From contig VHZZ01000307.1 in assembly GCA_009801015.1 (NCBI GenBank), positions 13,563-52,922 of the forward strand: a stretch of 39,360 nucleotides of DNA. The letters run 5' to 3'. A model generated the notes under the pieces. The model was not told the origin of the DNA and ran no database searches. It saw only the letters and a list, made by a program, of their open reading frames with translations. Positions within the stretch are counted from its first letter, which is position 1; every line of letters begins with the position of its first letter. This document shows, in pieces, positions 10,249-21,735 of the stretch. Position numbers and translations under genes: made by a program. The DNA is from Silene noctiflora. Its lineage: Eukaryota; Streptophyta; Magnoliopsida; Caryophyllales; Caryophyllaceae.

Positions 10249-10932
10249 TAGTGAAACTCAAATAGGAGTAAACCTCAAGTAATTTGCTAACAAAGTAATG
10301 AGTAAGTCTCTCTTCAAACGAGCGTCATAAAATGATAACGGTTTAAATATACACAGAAACTTTATGTCTTCCGCTAAATTAGTGAGAGAAAGTTTTTCAG
10401 ATGACCTATATTTAAATATATTCCAAACAATTGTCGATTAGCAAATAAATATTTTGTTAGTTCTTCAACTGCGAGACATTCTGGTTTTGTTTTATTTATT
10501 CTACGTAAGCCGTTTTAAGTTCAAGAGTGATATTACCGTCTTAAACGAGAATAGAATTTGTGACTTTGATTTGAATGCAAGATTGCCAGCAAAGAGACGA
10601 TACTCCCACTCTTTGTTCTTGCATTCTCTTTTACTCTTTCCTCAATTACTTGTTCAACTATCCACCTATCCAATTTTTGAAATTGATGTAATTAGATTAC
10701 AATAACATTTGATTCATCATTCTTCATGATTCCCACGTCTAATTTGATTTTACTCATTCTTTCAATTATACCCAATTCATAATTTACGCATTGTATAATT
10801 TGTATAAACATTCAAATTTCCCAATTTTCCCCAATTTTTATAATAAAGATTTGATCTTTGAACATTTCATACAATAAATTGATGAATTATTACATTTATT
10901 AGGTACCCATTACAGCAAATTGTGTGACAGCA

Positions 10933-13900
10933 ATGACAGATGTGTTACATTCTCCATCATCTCAAAATCCCTCTTCTTCTGATTCATTTTTTATTGAAAA
11001 CCCTAATTCTAGTTTTTCAATTGAAGAGGAAGATCTAGATAGTATTGAAGGAAGTGAAGAAAAAGGGGAATTTTCATTTTTTACACTTTTTATTGATTTG
11101 TTGAGAAAATCTCTTGTTTCTACTTGTACTGCTGGTAGTTCAGAGATTGCTGTGATGGATATCGGTGAGCCGACCGATGTTCGACATGTTTCTCATGTTA
11201 CTTTTGATAGGTTTGATGGGTTTTTAGGTTTGCCATTGGAGTTTGAGCCTGAAGTTCCTAGGAGAGCTCCTAGTGCTAGGTACATTTCTCATCACAAATT
11301 GTTACTTGGGACGGTCACAAGTTATGACGGCACTCACAACCGATTTAAGTAATGTTATAAAAGGAAAGGAGGTTGTGGGACGTCTTAACTTAAGACAGTC
11401 ACAAGCAAGACTTGCTGATTTCTCATGGGGTTGTGTTATTTCAGTTGATTTTGGTTTATTTGATGATCATGATGATGTTTTTGCATAATGTAGGTTTGAT
11501 TTCGTTCTTGATGAAAAAAAGATTGAGTTTTGGTGTTTGGTGAAGGATCATAGGGGAAAAAGTTTAGGAATTGTTTGTAGTTTGGTACCTTTTGGGGTGA
11601 TTGTGATCTTGGTTTTAAATTTTGATGCATATTGTGATTGAGTTTTGGTTCATAATTGGTTGAATATTGTTCTTGGTGTGTAAATTTAAAATGAAATTTT
11701 GGTAATGGTGAACAATCTTAGGGGAAATTTTGGCATGTTGTTATACTTTTGGGCTTTGGCGCAAAGATGAACGGGAAAGGAGGCGGACAATTCTAGTTTT
11801 TGTTAATGGATGACTGAAGCAAATTGAAATTGGATGAGTAATCAACACATAAAATACACTCCCAAACTAGAAAGTAAAGAAATGATCTTGACACTCTAAA
11901 ATGGAATAGGTAAACAAATGATTAGCATGGAGGGAGTAAGATTCTGCATTGTGTTGCATAATGTGAAGTAGAAGTTTCATCCAAGGAAGGTTGTGTGAAA
12001 AATCCTGTCATTTCCGTAATTATTTGACAAAGTTGGGTTATAAGGTAGCTGTTTGCTCTCTGTGCATTTTTAGCTCCTAGTGATGAACAATGTGATTCTG
12101 ATCATTAGGGTGTTCATTGCAGAATTTATGTTTGCATTGCAGTTTTGCGATTTTAGCTCCTAATGATGAGCAATGCCCATCTCTTTATCGTCTGTTCAAA
12201 TTTCTCCAAAATTTTTCCTTTTGAAACCACAGTATGGTTTTTGTCATTCAGAACTGCGCCTGATTTTGATCATAGAAATACAGCCTTTCCAAGTGTGGCC
12301 TTTGCATTGTTCACTTAATGATGCTCTTCTGATGAGATGCCATGTAACTATGTGAGCATGGCTAGCTATGTTCGGCTGTTATAAAGTGAGCTGTTTTATG
12401 ACTATGTCAAGTTTCGTGGATGAGGTCATCTAATATACTTTATGTCTCTCCCAGAAATTGACTGCCAAATCCTTGACTTGTCACACGTTTAACACCCTCA
12501 GGATCGATTGAGCAGATCTTTTAAGATCCTTCAAAAATTGTATCACTTTGTCATCACATTTTGTAGCCTGTCATCTTTTCTCGTTGAGTACTTGACACTG
12601 AAATTGAAAATTTGAAGACATAAGCATGACCGTATCTGTATGCACAGCTCATTTTCAGAGGTATAGGCACTTTAAACAGCCACCTTTGTTGGGTTCAAGA
12701 AGATTAAAAGGACTAATGGCCAGACAATTATTTGTGTAGTATTCCGTATTTTTTCTGCAGCTACTGAAATGAGTAAATTTTAGCAACCCTTATGTTGCTG
12801 GGAAACAAATTAGTTTTGTAAAGTTGGAAGTTATTGATAGATGCCTGGACAGATAAGATTAATGACGCTTTGATCCATCACTGTGAAATAGCTAGATAAA
12901 AATTTCATTAGTTGCGGTTTTAGAAAGCCATACTTATGCAGTTATGCCATATAATCTTTTCTGATTTGACTTTTGGCAGTTTTCTTATAATGTATACTTT
13001 CCCTGCTTCAGTACATCTGTTTTTGGAGTTTCCACGGAGTCCATGCAACTGTCATTTGACGCGAGGGGCAATTGTGTGCCAACGATACTTGTATTGATGC
13101 AGAGGCGTCTCTATGCTCAAGGAGGTTTGCAGGTGCATACGGCCTCCTGATTTAACTTCATACAGTGTCTTCATATTGTAATTGAGATATTCGACATTGT
13201 GTTTATATTACTCTTTCCAAATGTGATTTATTGGGGGAGGTTTTCTAGTTAGATTTTTTTTGGGGGTAATAGGATAAGTTTATGTGCAGGAGGAAGGAAT
13301 TTTTAGAATTACTGCAGATAACAGTCATGAAGAATTTGTTCGAGACCAGTTAAATGAGGGTGTGGTGCCGGATGACATTGATGTTCACTGCCTAGCTGGT
13401 CTTATTAAGGTACAAGTTATTTTCCTCGAACTTGGGTGCCCATGTCCGACACTCTACACATCCAAGTGTTAGACTTGACGTGACAATTTCTCAAACATGT
13501 TGTCTGTCTTAAAATGAATATACTGAATTCTGCAGGCTTGGTTTAGAGAATTGCCAACTGGGGTATTAGATCCATTGTCACCGGAGGATGTGATGCATTG
13601 TGAGTCTGAAGAGGACTGTACCGAGCTTGTGAAGCAGCTTCCCGCAACAGAGGGTGCTCTGCTCAATTGGGCCATTAACTTGATGGCTGACGTTGTTCAA
13701 GAAGAACATCACAACAGGATGAATGCTCACAACATTGCGATGGTGTTTGCTCCAAACATGACTCAGGTAGCCCGTCTTTCATTTACTTCACTCATAATAC
13801 TAAGGCTGTTTTGTTTGTTATTCCTGAGTCCTGACTGCTACTAGTCATCTTCTCTTATCTTGTCATTGGCGAGATCCTTCGAGGCAATGGAGTAACTTTG

Positions 13901-14700
13901 TTGTTGTTGTTGGTGGTGGTGGTGGTGTTTCTTGCTATGTTACTCTAACTTGGCTGTAATTGTCGCATGTGACGTTTCTGAATTTTGTTAACATTATTGG
14001 TTTAAATTTAAAAGTCGAAGTGTCGTGGCATGTCGGAGCGTTGGACATTAGACACGCTGCATGTCGCATTGTTGCAGGTCATAGGGGATAGCTCGTTATT
14101 GTCCTTTTTCAGTTCTTGGTGCATTTTACGGTCTAACTTCTCGTAAATTCATGTATGTTGTAGATGGCAGATCCTTTGACTGCACTAATGTATGCTGTCC
14201 AAGTGATGAACTTCCTTAAAACCCTAATTACTAAAACACTTCAAGATAGAGAAGATTCAAGTATAGATCCGGCTCGTGCCTCTTACAGCGAGCCTTCTGA
14301 TGAGAGTGGGCACCAAAGCCCATCACCGATTTCTCCTGAAGCTCACGACTCTGAAGACACTGATGAGTCAGAGTCGGAACAAAATCACTCCGAGGATGAC
14401 TCATTTTCGTACAGTCCTAGGTTGCCACTCGAGGATGGAAGCGAATCTGATGATTCGCCTTTCCATTGGCAGTCATTCAAGGGATTACAGTCAAGTCTTT
14501 CACTCCGATCAGGACCCATGTTTCAATCGCAGTATAGAGCCTCAAGACTCAGCCAAGCCAGTAGTTCTGACGGGATAAAGGAGCCTGAGGTCGTGAGTTC
14601 AAACCCTGTCCATCCCGTGGGACCCATCGAGAGGTTGAAGAGTATCTGCAACCTGAGCCGTATTAGTTCAAGGATCGAGTTCACTGAATCTTGGCGATGA
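10933..14700 (+). CDS. ROP GTPase-activating protein (CRIB + RhoGAP), ROPGAP family
   Basis: Stimulates GTP hydrolysis on plant ROP GTPases, acting at the plasma membrane in polarity and low-oxygen signalling. Five exons (10933-11279, 13012-13132, 13290-13409, 13536-13766, 14164-14700) join in frame to 451 residues. The ATG at 10933 is chosen; a GTG nine bases upstream is in frame but not a credible plant start. Residues about 77-100 form the CRIB motif (IGEPTDVRHVSHVTFDRFDG), diagnostic of plant ROPGAPs. The RhoGAP domain runs from about 118 (VFGVSTESMQ) to 285, with the arginine finger in EEGIFRI (R162), AWFRELPTGVLD and FAPNMTQ all intact. The C-terminal 150 residues are acidic and serine-rich and end in a basic KSICNLSRISSRIEF segment. 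Intron 1 is 1.7 kb and carries MITE remains; the other introns are short. Nothing looks broken. Confidence 0.95.
11305..11420. mobile_element. Remnant of a GACGG-type element in ROPGAP intron 1
   Basis: TTGGGACGGTCACAAG on the left and, on the right, GACAGTCACAAGCAAGACTTG, the inverse of the AGTCTTGCTTGTGAC end seen at 10071. It begins about 25 bp after the exon 1 donor site and does not touch the splice signal. A Stowaway-like end (CATGGAGGGAGTA) also occurs near 11926-11938. Confidence 0.4.
13898..13927. repeat. (TTG)n/(GGT)n microsatellite in ROPGAP intron 4
   Basis: Five TTG units followed directly by five GGT units. Confidence 0.85.
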
Positions 14701-15044
14701 AGCCTTTCCGCCACTAACTTATGCTTTTGTGATTCAAATAAACTTACTTATACGAGACTACCATACGTGTGAAACCGACTCATTAACCCAGTGTGAAGAC
14801 CGTCCCATACAAAACTCGTTGTTTGCACTTTCTTGGCGCTTCTTGTCGAAATGCCGAGGTGTTTGACCATCTAGTAATCTTTTTTTTTTTTTTCTTCTGT
14901 GGGATAGCTAACAGAAGTACAGAACCCTTTGGTCAGTGCTAGTCACAGATTCACATTTCACAGTTAGTATCTTAGAAATTTGTGGTTCCATAATTGATTG
15001 CTCCTAAATGTTTTCATGAGAAAGTGAGTTTTTTTTATGGAAAA

Positions 15045-15207
15045 CTTCTTCCGTTCCGATTATGTGTTTACCTTTGGTTTGACACAAAGACCAAGGAATG
15101 GAGAAGGCTAATTATTGGATGACAAGTGAACCAAATTGAGTGCGGAGGATCAAACTGTCCATCTAAAACATTCCTAAGATAGAAAGGTAAACACGGGACG
15201 GAGAGAG
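15045..15207. mobile_element. Stowaway-type MITE, about 163 bp
   Basis: Left CTTCTTCCGTTCCGATTATG with GTGTTTACCTTT, and right AAAGGTAAACACGGGACGGAGAGAG, form the inverted ends. TA is kept at 15208-15209 on the right; the left TA is not evident. Confidence 0.65.
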
Positions 15208-15265
15208 TATACTGTAAGGAAATCGAGTTAATTATCTTGAAAATGAAATGTCTTTCAGGCATTAT

Positions 15266-15374
15266 ATTTTTTTTTTGGTTCAAATGAGCGCACTATGTCG
15301 CGGGTGAGAATCGAACCCCCAACTTCATGATTGGGGTAAGAGAGCTCTTGCCACTTGAGCTAGCTTTTGTTCTC
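15266..15374 (-). mobile_element. tRNA-derived SINE, about 109 bp, with perfect target duplication
   Basis: On the minus strand a tRNA-like head carries an A box (TAGCTCAAGTGG) and a B box (GGTTCGATTCTC) with normal spacing, then a short body and a terminal A run. The element is flanked by an identical 15-bp direct repeat, TCTTTCAGGCATTAT, at 15251-15265 and 15375-15389. The perfect duplication and intact tail indicate a recent insertion. It is not a functional tRNA gene: the acceptor stem and CCA-proximal end are absent. Confidence 0.88.
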
Positions 15375-15788
15375 TCTTTCAGGCATTATGTAAAGTAAGA
15401 CAAATTGTAAATTCGGATTCATGGGCGGTCAATAATTCCCAACTATATATGTTCAAATATCTCGGGATCGTTATAAGTTCAATAACTTTTATTTAACCTT
15501 TCACCGAAAAAAAATCAATTTCATTTTATTTTCTCATATAGGAAGTTCTCATAAATATCCAATATACCAAATCGGATACAATTAATGAGAATTACTTTAA
15601 ATTTAAATTGTCCATAGTTTTTGCAAAATTCCACAATAATCATTTGTTTACAATTGTTTCTTGCGATTTTGATCCTTATCTAACAAATTATTGAGTTCCT
15701 ATTCATTCAAGCTTAATTTCAACTAACATCAATTCAGCACATTTTCATACATTAATATAAATCAAACCCGTTCATTTACGATCCAAAC

Positions 15789-16252
15789 TAGACCTGTCAA
15801 AACTCGACCCGATCTAAAAACCCGACCCGTTTTTTTTGACCCATGACCCGTTTGACCCGAATCCGAAATAACCCGTTATTTTAGGGTCGAGACCCGACCC
15901 GAACGGGTCAACCCGTTGGGTCAGATAAATCAAGAATTTGATAAAAATATTAATATTTATATATTATATTTGAAAAAGATAGTTACTAAAAAGTCAATTT
16001 TATATAACTTTTATAATACTTAATAATAATAAAAAATTAATTTAATAATTATGTCAATATAATTAATGTAAACGTCGAAATAATTAATGTAAACGTTAAA
16101 TATGATTAAAATAATAATTTTAAATATGTTTTACTTTTTTAAAAATTATTTTTTTAATTTAAAAAATAAATTAAAAAAGATGTTAGAAATTATTTCTTGA
16201 CCCGTATGATCCAACCCGGGACCCGACCCGTCCGGCCCGTCTGATAGGTCTA
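15789..16252. mobile_element. hAT-type MITE, 464 bp
   Basis: Inverted ends TAGACCTGTCAAAA and TAGACCTATCAGACGG (right end, inverted). It is flanked by ATCCAAAC (15781-15788) and GTCCAAAC (16253-16260), an 8-bp target duplication with one mismatch. Both subterminal parts are dense in ACCCGACCCG-like motifs, the middle is AT-rich. Confidence 0.85.
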
Positions 16253-16270
16253 GTCCAAACGCATATGAAT

Positions 16271-16721
16271 TAGACCTGGCAAACAGATCGTGTCNTGTCG
16301 GGTTCGTGTTCGTGTCACATATAAACGGGTCACAAACCTTCCAACCCAAACCCGACCCAATTAAATCTCGTGTCGTGTTCGTGTCAATCCACTTACATAA
16401 ATGGGTTATATAGCCTCAACCCTAACCCATTAATTTCGGGTCGGGTTCGTGTCGTGTTTTCGTGTCATGTCTATATTTGGAAAGTTTTCGTATATTTATG
16501 TGAGGGAAGATCCAGAAAAAGTAGGATTAATTTAGTAAACAGGTCATTCGTGTCGGGTTCGTGTTTAGAGGGCTCAACCCAAACCCAACCCAATTAAATA
16601 TCGTGTCGTGTTCGTGTCGACCCACTTACATAAATGGGTCATTAAGGCTCAACCCAAACCCGTTAATTTCGTGTCGGGTTCGTGTCGTGTTTTCGTGTCG
16701 TGTCACTGTTTGCCAGGTCTA
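16271..16721. mobile_element. hAT-type MITE, 451 bp, with exact 8-bp target duplication
   Basis: A perfect 16-bp inverted repeat, TAGACCTGGCAAACAG, bounds the element. ATATGAAT lies on both sides (16263-16270 and 16722-16729). The interior has repeated TCGTGTCGTGTTCGTGTC blocks and carries a large internal direct repeat. It is related in its TAGACCT ends and GGGTC-rich subtermini to the neighbour at 15789-16252. Confidence 0.9.
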
Positions 16722-17622
16722 ATATGAATTAAATATCAAAATTAAAAAATTCCAGAATCTACAAAAGATCCAAGCTGACCCCTTCATAATTAATTTCACA
16801 TCAAATTGCTGAGACAATAGCATCAATAAAAGGTGGATCAAATTGTCACAATACAAATGTCATAAATATATTGGGGATTTAGGGTTACAAAAGATATGGC
16901 ACAAGAAAAGCAAATACTCCCTTTAATTTGTTCTTCTTTTCTTGACCTTTTCCCTGCAAAAAAAATGTGAGCCCATGCAACTACCAAAGAGATATTATAT
17001 ATCGCTGGTCTTGCTTAAAACGATAATATCTGTTATAATATTAAAACGGATTTAAAAACTATCGTTATAGTAAGACAAAACCTTTTACAGTAAGTAGTTT
17101 ATACATCTATAACTACCACCAGTTTTTGAGCATTATAATAAAAATTTTGAATTTTGTTTTAAAAATTACGAGTTTTATTATAAAGTTTCTGAGTTCATTC
17201 ATTTAAACGTTAGGCTCAAAAAATTTACAATAAATCTCAAAAACATTACATATAAGCTTTAGTTAAATTTCAGTTTTGCCGGAAAAAAAAAAAAATCTAA
17301 CTTATAAACTTTAATAAGCTCTGAAAAAATACAGATATGCTCAAAAATAAATGGAATTTGAGGAATAAGCTTAGGAAAAATAATATAGGCTCAAAAACAA
17401 ATAAAGTCTGAGGTAGTACATCCTATCTATATTCTTTTTTCTCTTTTATCATAGGGCAACTGTTTGAATCTATTTTAACACTATAACAAATATTCCCGTG
17501 TTAAAACAAGAATTTGCGATTATATATTAGAAATAGTCCATTTCCCGACACAAAAAATCTCATTTTTTTTCTCAATATATATGTAATGCTCTCCAAATTG
17601 AGGCAACATAAATAAAATATAA

Positions 17623-18468
17623 ATGTCAACCTGTGGAAGTAGCCTAAGGCACATCTTTGAGAGCACAATAACAGAAAATTCAGCATCATCATCATCTTCC
17701 TTGATTGATACTTTGTCTTCTCCATGGAAGCAAATCCGACCCATAAAACCGTCTCTCGAGCACTCGTTTACTGAGATATTTGGGGAGTTGCATTTCAAGG
17801 AGAGCCCTGATCCTGTATTTTCATCTGCTGCAACATGGCAGCCACCTAAAAATGTTTCACCAGGGTACAGTAGTACAGAAGATGCTAAAACGAATGAGTA
17901 TCGTCATAAGCGAAGCGAGAGTCTTCAGCTTTGTACTGAAGGGATTGGTTCAGAGAGTTTGGATTATGTTGAGGATCTGAAGGTTGAGTTTCCTGGTACC
18001 TGGTTAGATTATAACAAAAACGACAGCGAAAATGATCATGGTAAGAAAAACAGCAGCTGTAAAATGAGGGAGAAAATGAATGCAAGAGGGAATTCAGGTG
18101 ATCAGTTCAGGAGGAGGAGAAGGACTAATGGGATGACATTCCCTCCGCCGATTTCTTGTATAGGGAAGACGGGAAAGCCGGGTGTTTGGTTTCAGTCTTC
18201 TAGGCAAGACGGAAGGTTTATATTGGAGGAGATTAAGATTCCAACATATGAGCGGTTTCATGCTTCTAGGGAAAATGGACGCCTTCGTCTCTGCTTCATT
18301 CAGCAGTCTGATGAAGACGACGACAATGATGATGATGGTAATGATGCTGGTGAAGCTGTCGACAAGGACGACAACAGCGCTGTGGAAAATGAAGAAGAGA
18401 AGGAAGGCGAGGAACAAAGAAAGGATGAAACTTTCGTCAAGGACGGTATTGAAAGAGGTCATTCTTGA
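17623..18468 (+). CDS. FANTASTIC FOUR (FAF)-domain protein, intronless
   Basis: Plant-specific FAF family; Arabidopsis members affect shoot meristem size or, in FAF-like proteins, ABA signalling. The single exon encodes 281 residues. The FAF domain is at about 172-226: FPPPISCIGKTGKPGVWF, RQDGRFILEEIKIPT, then RFHASRENGRLRLCFI. Upstream is the family motif RSESLQLCTEGIGSESLDYV (about 97-116) and a basic QFRRRRRTNG patch just before the domain. The tail (230-272) is almost wholly acidic (DEDDDNDDDGND and E/K-rich), a frequent FAF feature. The ATG at 17623 is the first in frame and gives a normal length. Long open frames on the opposite strand across the GAC/GAT-rich tail are shadows. Which FAF subgroup it belongs to I cannot decide. 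Confidence 0.9.
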   Translation: MSTCGSSLRHIFESTITENSASSSSSLIDTLSSPWKQIRPIKPSLEHSFTEIFGELHFKESPDPVFSSAATWQPPKNVSPGYSSTEDAKTNEYRHKRSESLQLCTEGIGSESLDYVEDLKVEFPGTWLDYNKNDSENDHGKKNSSCKMREKMNARGNSGDQFRRRRRTNGMTFPPPISCIGKTGKPGVWFQSSRQDGRFILEEIKIPTYERFHASRENGRLRLCFIQQSDEDDDNDDDGNDAGEAVDKDDNSAVENEEEKEGEEQRKDETFVKDGIERGHS

Positions 18469-19124
18469 TGTAAAGATATTCAATTGTCAGGAAATTTGGT
18501 ATTAAAATTCTTGAAAACATTTTTGGTTTTTTTTTTTTTCTGAGGTAAGAAAATTTCCAATAAGATGCTGTTTTAGGTTTGTTTCTGTCCTCAAAATCGG
18601 AATATACAAAGGGATGGGTGACTGTAATATTTAAGTGAATTTTTACAGTTTCTTATCACATTGTGGTAGTTCTGGACTAAGAAACAATAAACAGGCATGT
18701 TAAGAGTGAATTCTGAAAAAAATATGAAGCCGGGTAATACCCCGACAAAAGTTGCAAGTGTACTGATCCGAACAGCAGAGACTAAGTACACGGCTATGGT
18801 AAAATAGGCCTGTTTACAGCATTTAAAATAAAATGTCAAGGATGAATTCACTGTCAAAATCTAAATCGGTAAAGACTAATAGGCGAAAATCTGAGGACGT
18901 GATTCTCAGATGGTAAGGTATTTGGAGTTCAGAGCAAGGCTAAGGTTTCATAACCGTCTGCCTTTCATAGTTTCATGTGGCTCCCTTTGAACCAAGAAAG
19001 AAAAGGCGAAAATGTCACCAGGCTGAAATAGCTATGTAAGAACAGGTTCCGTTTCAGATTCATAGTACAGTCGAAAACTTACAGAAGAGGGTGATTTCTA
19101 TTTTATACCAATGTTTATCTTTGA

Positions 19125-19200
19125 TTAAAATACTCCTCTCGAAGAATAACAAAGGTAAACAAATGATTGGGACGGAGGGAGGAACAAATGATTGAGACGG
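19125..19200. mobile_element. Stowaway end fragments, two in tandem
   Basis: AACAAATGATTGGGACGGAGG is followed directly by AACAAATGATTGAGACGG, that is, a duplicated Stowaway right end. The left end (ATGTTTATCTTTGATT) is degraded. Confidence 0.5.
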
Positions 19201-20709
19201 AAGCAGTACCATTTCCTGCAAACTTCTGCAATTTCACAGGAGAGTAGCATGGTCCTCATGCAGAATGAAATCTTTCTACAAAAGAGAGAAAATCTGCTGA
19301 AAGATTCTGTTATCCATACAAATCATAATTCAATCACATTTAACACAAATAAAATCAAATATCTTGAACGCGACATCAACACTACCCGCCACCCCAAATT
19401 AAAGAATACAGATGATTTTAAAGCTAAATACAACATCCAGAAAGTCACTACTCCGATTCAGTTAATAACATGCAGTGGACTCTTTAGTCCTTACGGGGTG
19501 CTGAATCATGGATGGAGAGTAATGAAACGGATTTGCATCATAAACTCGACAATGAATATCAACGACAGAATCGCAAGTCATGATACATGGGGCCTGGCGC
19601 CCAGGCAGTTGATAATGTAACAGTAAAAACTGACAAATAATAGTACAGTGGAAGCATCAAATGGAAAAGTGAAATCCACCAGCAGAAAAAGAGAAATCTC
19701 CTTTTTTTTTTTCTTATAAGTTGCAAAGTTGGACTGCAATTTTGAATTTGCCAAAACAAAGCTAACTTTAGTGTCTAATATCATTTTCACGACACGTAAA
19801 CCAATGTCATGCCGCGACAGAGTCAAGGACCAACTTCTTCTATAAAAGATGAATGAACAGCAGAGCTGAACATTAAGGTTCTGTAATTGTACATGAAAAG
19901 AACAGCGGGAGGCAGACAACTGCACTACGACATGAAAATATATAAGATTCCGATACCAACAGGAAATCTTAATTCAGAAATCCAAGGACCAAAGCATAAT
20001 ATCCTAATCAACAGCTTGTTCCATGTTCTGTTTTTCCTTAGATTTCTACCTCTACTTTCCAAGTCCAACCCCACCATTTTATATATTTCCGGAGGACAAA
20101 TGGAAGATTCTCGTACATACGTTGCAATGAAACTTAACCAGCAAATGAACCATAATTCTGAGTATAAAATAAACATGGCATGAAGTTAATGTCCAGACAG
20201 AATTCAAGCACAAGATATTCCCCCGTAAAGGCGTAAAGTAAAGTAACCATTTCCACCAGCAAAGCTCGGATTGACCAGACGAAAGTCAGAGGATATAAAG
20301 AGTTGATTATCATCAAAAGTGGGATTTGAGGCCAAATTACAAGTCAAAAAGTGAGTTAATTAGTATATATAGGACAGGAAAAGGGATGATATCATTTAAC
20401 ACCTCTTAGAAAAAGGGAGTGTTCATGATCCACATAAAAACATCATGTTTATATTCTTTACGCGGAAAAGTTAAAAGCGAAAGCAACCAGATGCTCTATG
20501 ATATGCTTTGACATGTAAAAGAAGAGATTTTTTAAGTCTTATGAGGTATGGCATCCCATCAGTAGCAGCAGAACTAATGAAATCTCGTCATGGAGAACTG
20601 AGATTATATAGTCCACAGCGGAATTACAATACTAGGTAGAACATTATACACCAGACGCTTAATATAAGGGTACGCTTCAGGAAAGGAATATAAAAAAATC
20701 AATTTCTTA

Positions 20710-20744
20710 GATAATTTTGCGACATCTCCTGTCGNAAAATTATC
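20710..20744. repeat. 14-bp inverted repeat containing an N
   Basis: GATAATTTTGCGAC at 20710-20723 and GTCGNAAAATTATC at 20731-20744 pair completely if the N is C. The seven-base loop is ATCTCCT. Confidence 0.7.
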
Positions 20745-21100
20745 AGCAGAGCAGAGTTACATGTCGTAAATGTAGCAGTATGTCTCATATGACGAGGGTT
20801 TGAGCACAGAACAACAGTGGACTCGTAATCCATGCCAGTACACATAATGTATGTCAAAAGGTTCAATATTCGGCTAGTACATCGATCAGAATTTGACTGT
20901 TGACATACCAGACAATCATGTTAATCCGACTTTTGATACAGCNAAAGCAAAAGTCTGGCACATTAAATCATCTCAGATAATGCATCTCCTACCTCCCAAC
21001 AGATGCTGTTTGCACCCTTCTTATGTGCACAGCTAATTACTGAAGAGCTGAACAAACNAACAAACACAAACGTAAAACCGTAGCTACAATGACAACATTA

Positions 21101-21182
21101 CCCTAGTACCGTAGTACCTCAATGGCTCCCCGGTGGTGAGGGGTCTGATGTACGCAGTTTTACCCTTATATTAACAACAAAA
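21101..21182 (+). mobile_element. Au-like SINE 3' fragment
   Basis: GGGTCTGATGTACGCAGTTTTACCCTTAT followed by an ACAACAAAAAG tail resembles the conserved 3' region of plant Au SINEs (GATGTACGCAGCCTTACCC). The tRNA-like head is missing. Confidence 0.55.
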
Positions 21183-21654
21183 AGAGAAGATGAAAAATGT
21201 TTCGAGAATTGCATTGAAGGACTGGTACTTCGGAAGAAAAACAACGTGAAACAGGGGCTCAATTACGAAATTAATTTGTCTTTGTTCGATTGCAAGTCAT
21301 TACGACACAAAGTTACTGAAAGTTGATAATCTACCTTCTCCTCCCACCTTCTCGCTTTACCCTCTCACAAGTCACAATCGATTTAGCATGGCAACTGAAT
21401 GAGGACAAATATATTATATTTTAACCGGTTGTTAGAGAAGGTAAATAGCAATTCTCGGTATATTTTGGGATACCGCATTAGAGCAACCGAACTGTCACTA
21501 TCCATCCACAACTTGACCACTATATCAGAAAATGGAAGAGAAAGCAACTGACTTTTCTCTTTTAAGAACATGTTTTACGTGCAAATTGATCAATTATAAT
21601 CCACTAAACTCATTACACATAGCAGCAAAGCCAGCAATAAGCCAATCAGCTTGT

Positions 21655-21735
21655 CTCATTGAAGACGGAAACTATCCGTCACAAGCTGAAGACGAATAGT
21701 GCCCCTCTCACAATATCACAAGTGGGAAACCACAG
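21655..21735. mobile_element. Fragment of the GACGG-type element family
   Basis: TCTCATTGAAGACGGAAACTATCCGTCACAAGCTGAAGACG and the following CCCCTCTCACAATAT match the left half of the element at 4939-5094; the right half is absent. Confidence 0.6.

Larger units (their letters stand above)
6158..10932. other. Gene-free interval between LEA2 and ROPGAP genes
   Basis: About 4.8 kb of AT-rich DNA. The beginning is the 3' UTR of the LEA2 gene; a 24-base A run lies at 6950-6973. The remainder holds MITEs and a Helitron, listed separately. The open frames around 6341-6565, 9818-10006 and 10454-10705 resemble no protein I know and lie in AT-rich DNA or in a transposon end, so I do not call them. The stretch 10600-10930 is CT-rich, as expected for the ROPGAP leader. 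Confidence 0.75.
14701..17622. other. Gene-free interval between ROPGAP and FAF genes
   Basis: Starts with the ROPGAP 3' UTR (a 14-base T run near 14880), then a Stowaway, a SINE and two hAT-type MITEs, all listed separately. The stretches 15390-15780 and 16732-17500 are AT-rich without recognisable features; the part just upstream of 17623 must contain the FAF promoter, with TATATATATG near 17573-17582 as a weak TATA candidate. Confidence 0.7.

Noticed and set aside
10924-10932. GTG codon in frame upstream as start of the ROPGAP protein
   Set aside because: Plant nuclear genes start at ATG with few exceptions; the ATG at 10933 is the first in frame and gives a normal N-terminus.
15283-15370. 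tRNA gene on the minus strand
   Set aside because: A and B boxes are present, but there is no acceptor stem, and the A tail and target duplications show it is a SINE.
18094-18483. 129-codon frame on the minus strand opposite the FAF gene
   Set aside because: It is the shadow of the GAC/GAT-rich acidic tail and arginine patch; the plus frame carries the FAF domain.
19192-19620. 142-codon plus-strand frame as a gene
   Set aside because: No recognisable domain, composition not protein-like, and it starts inside Stowaway end fragments.
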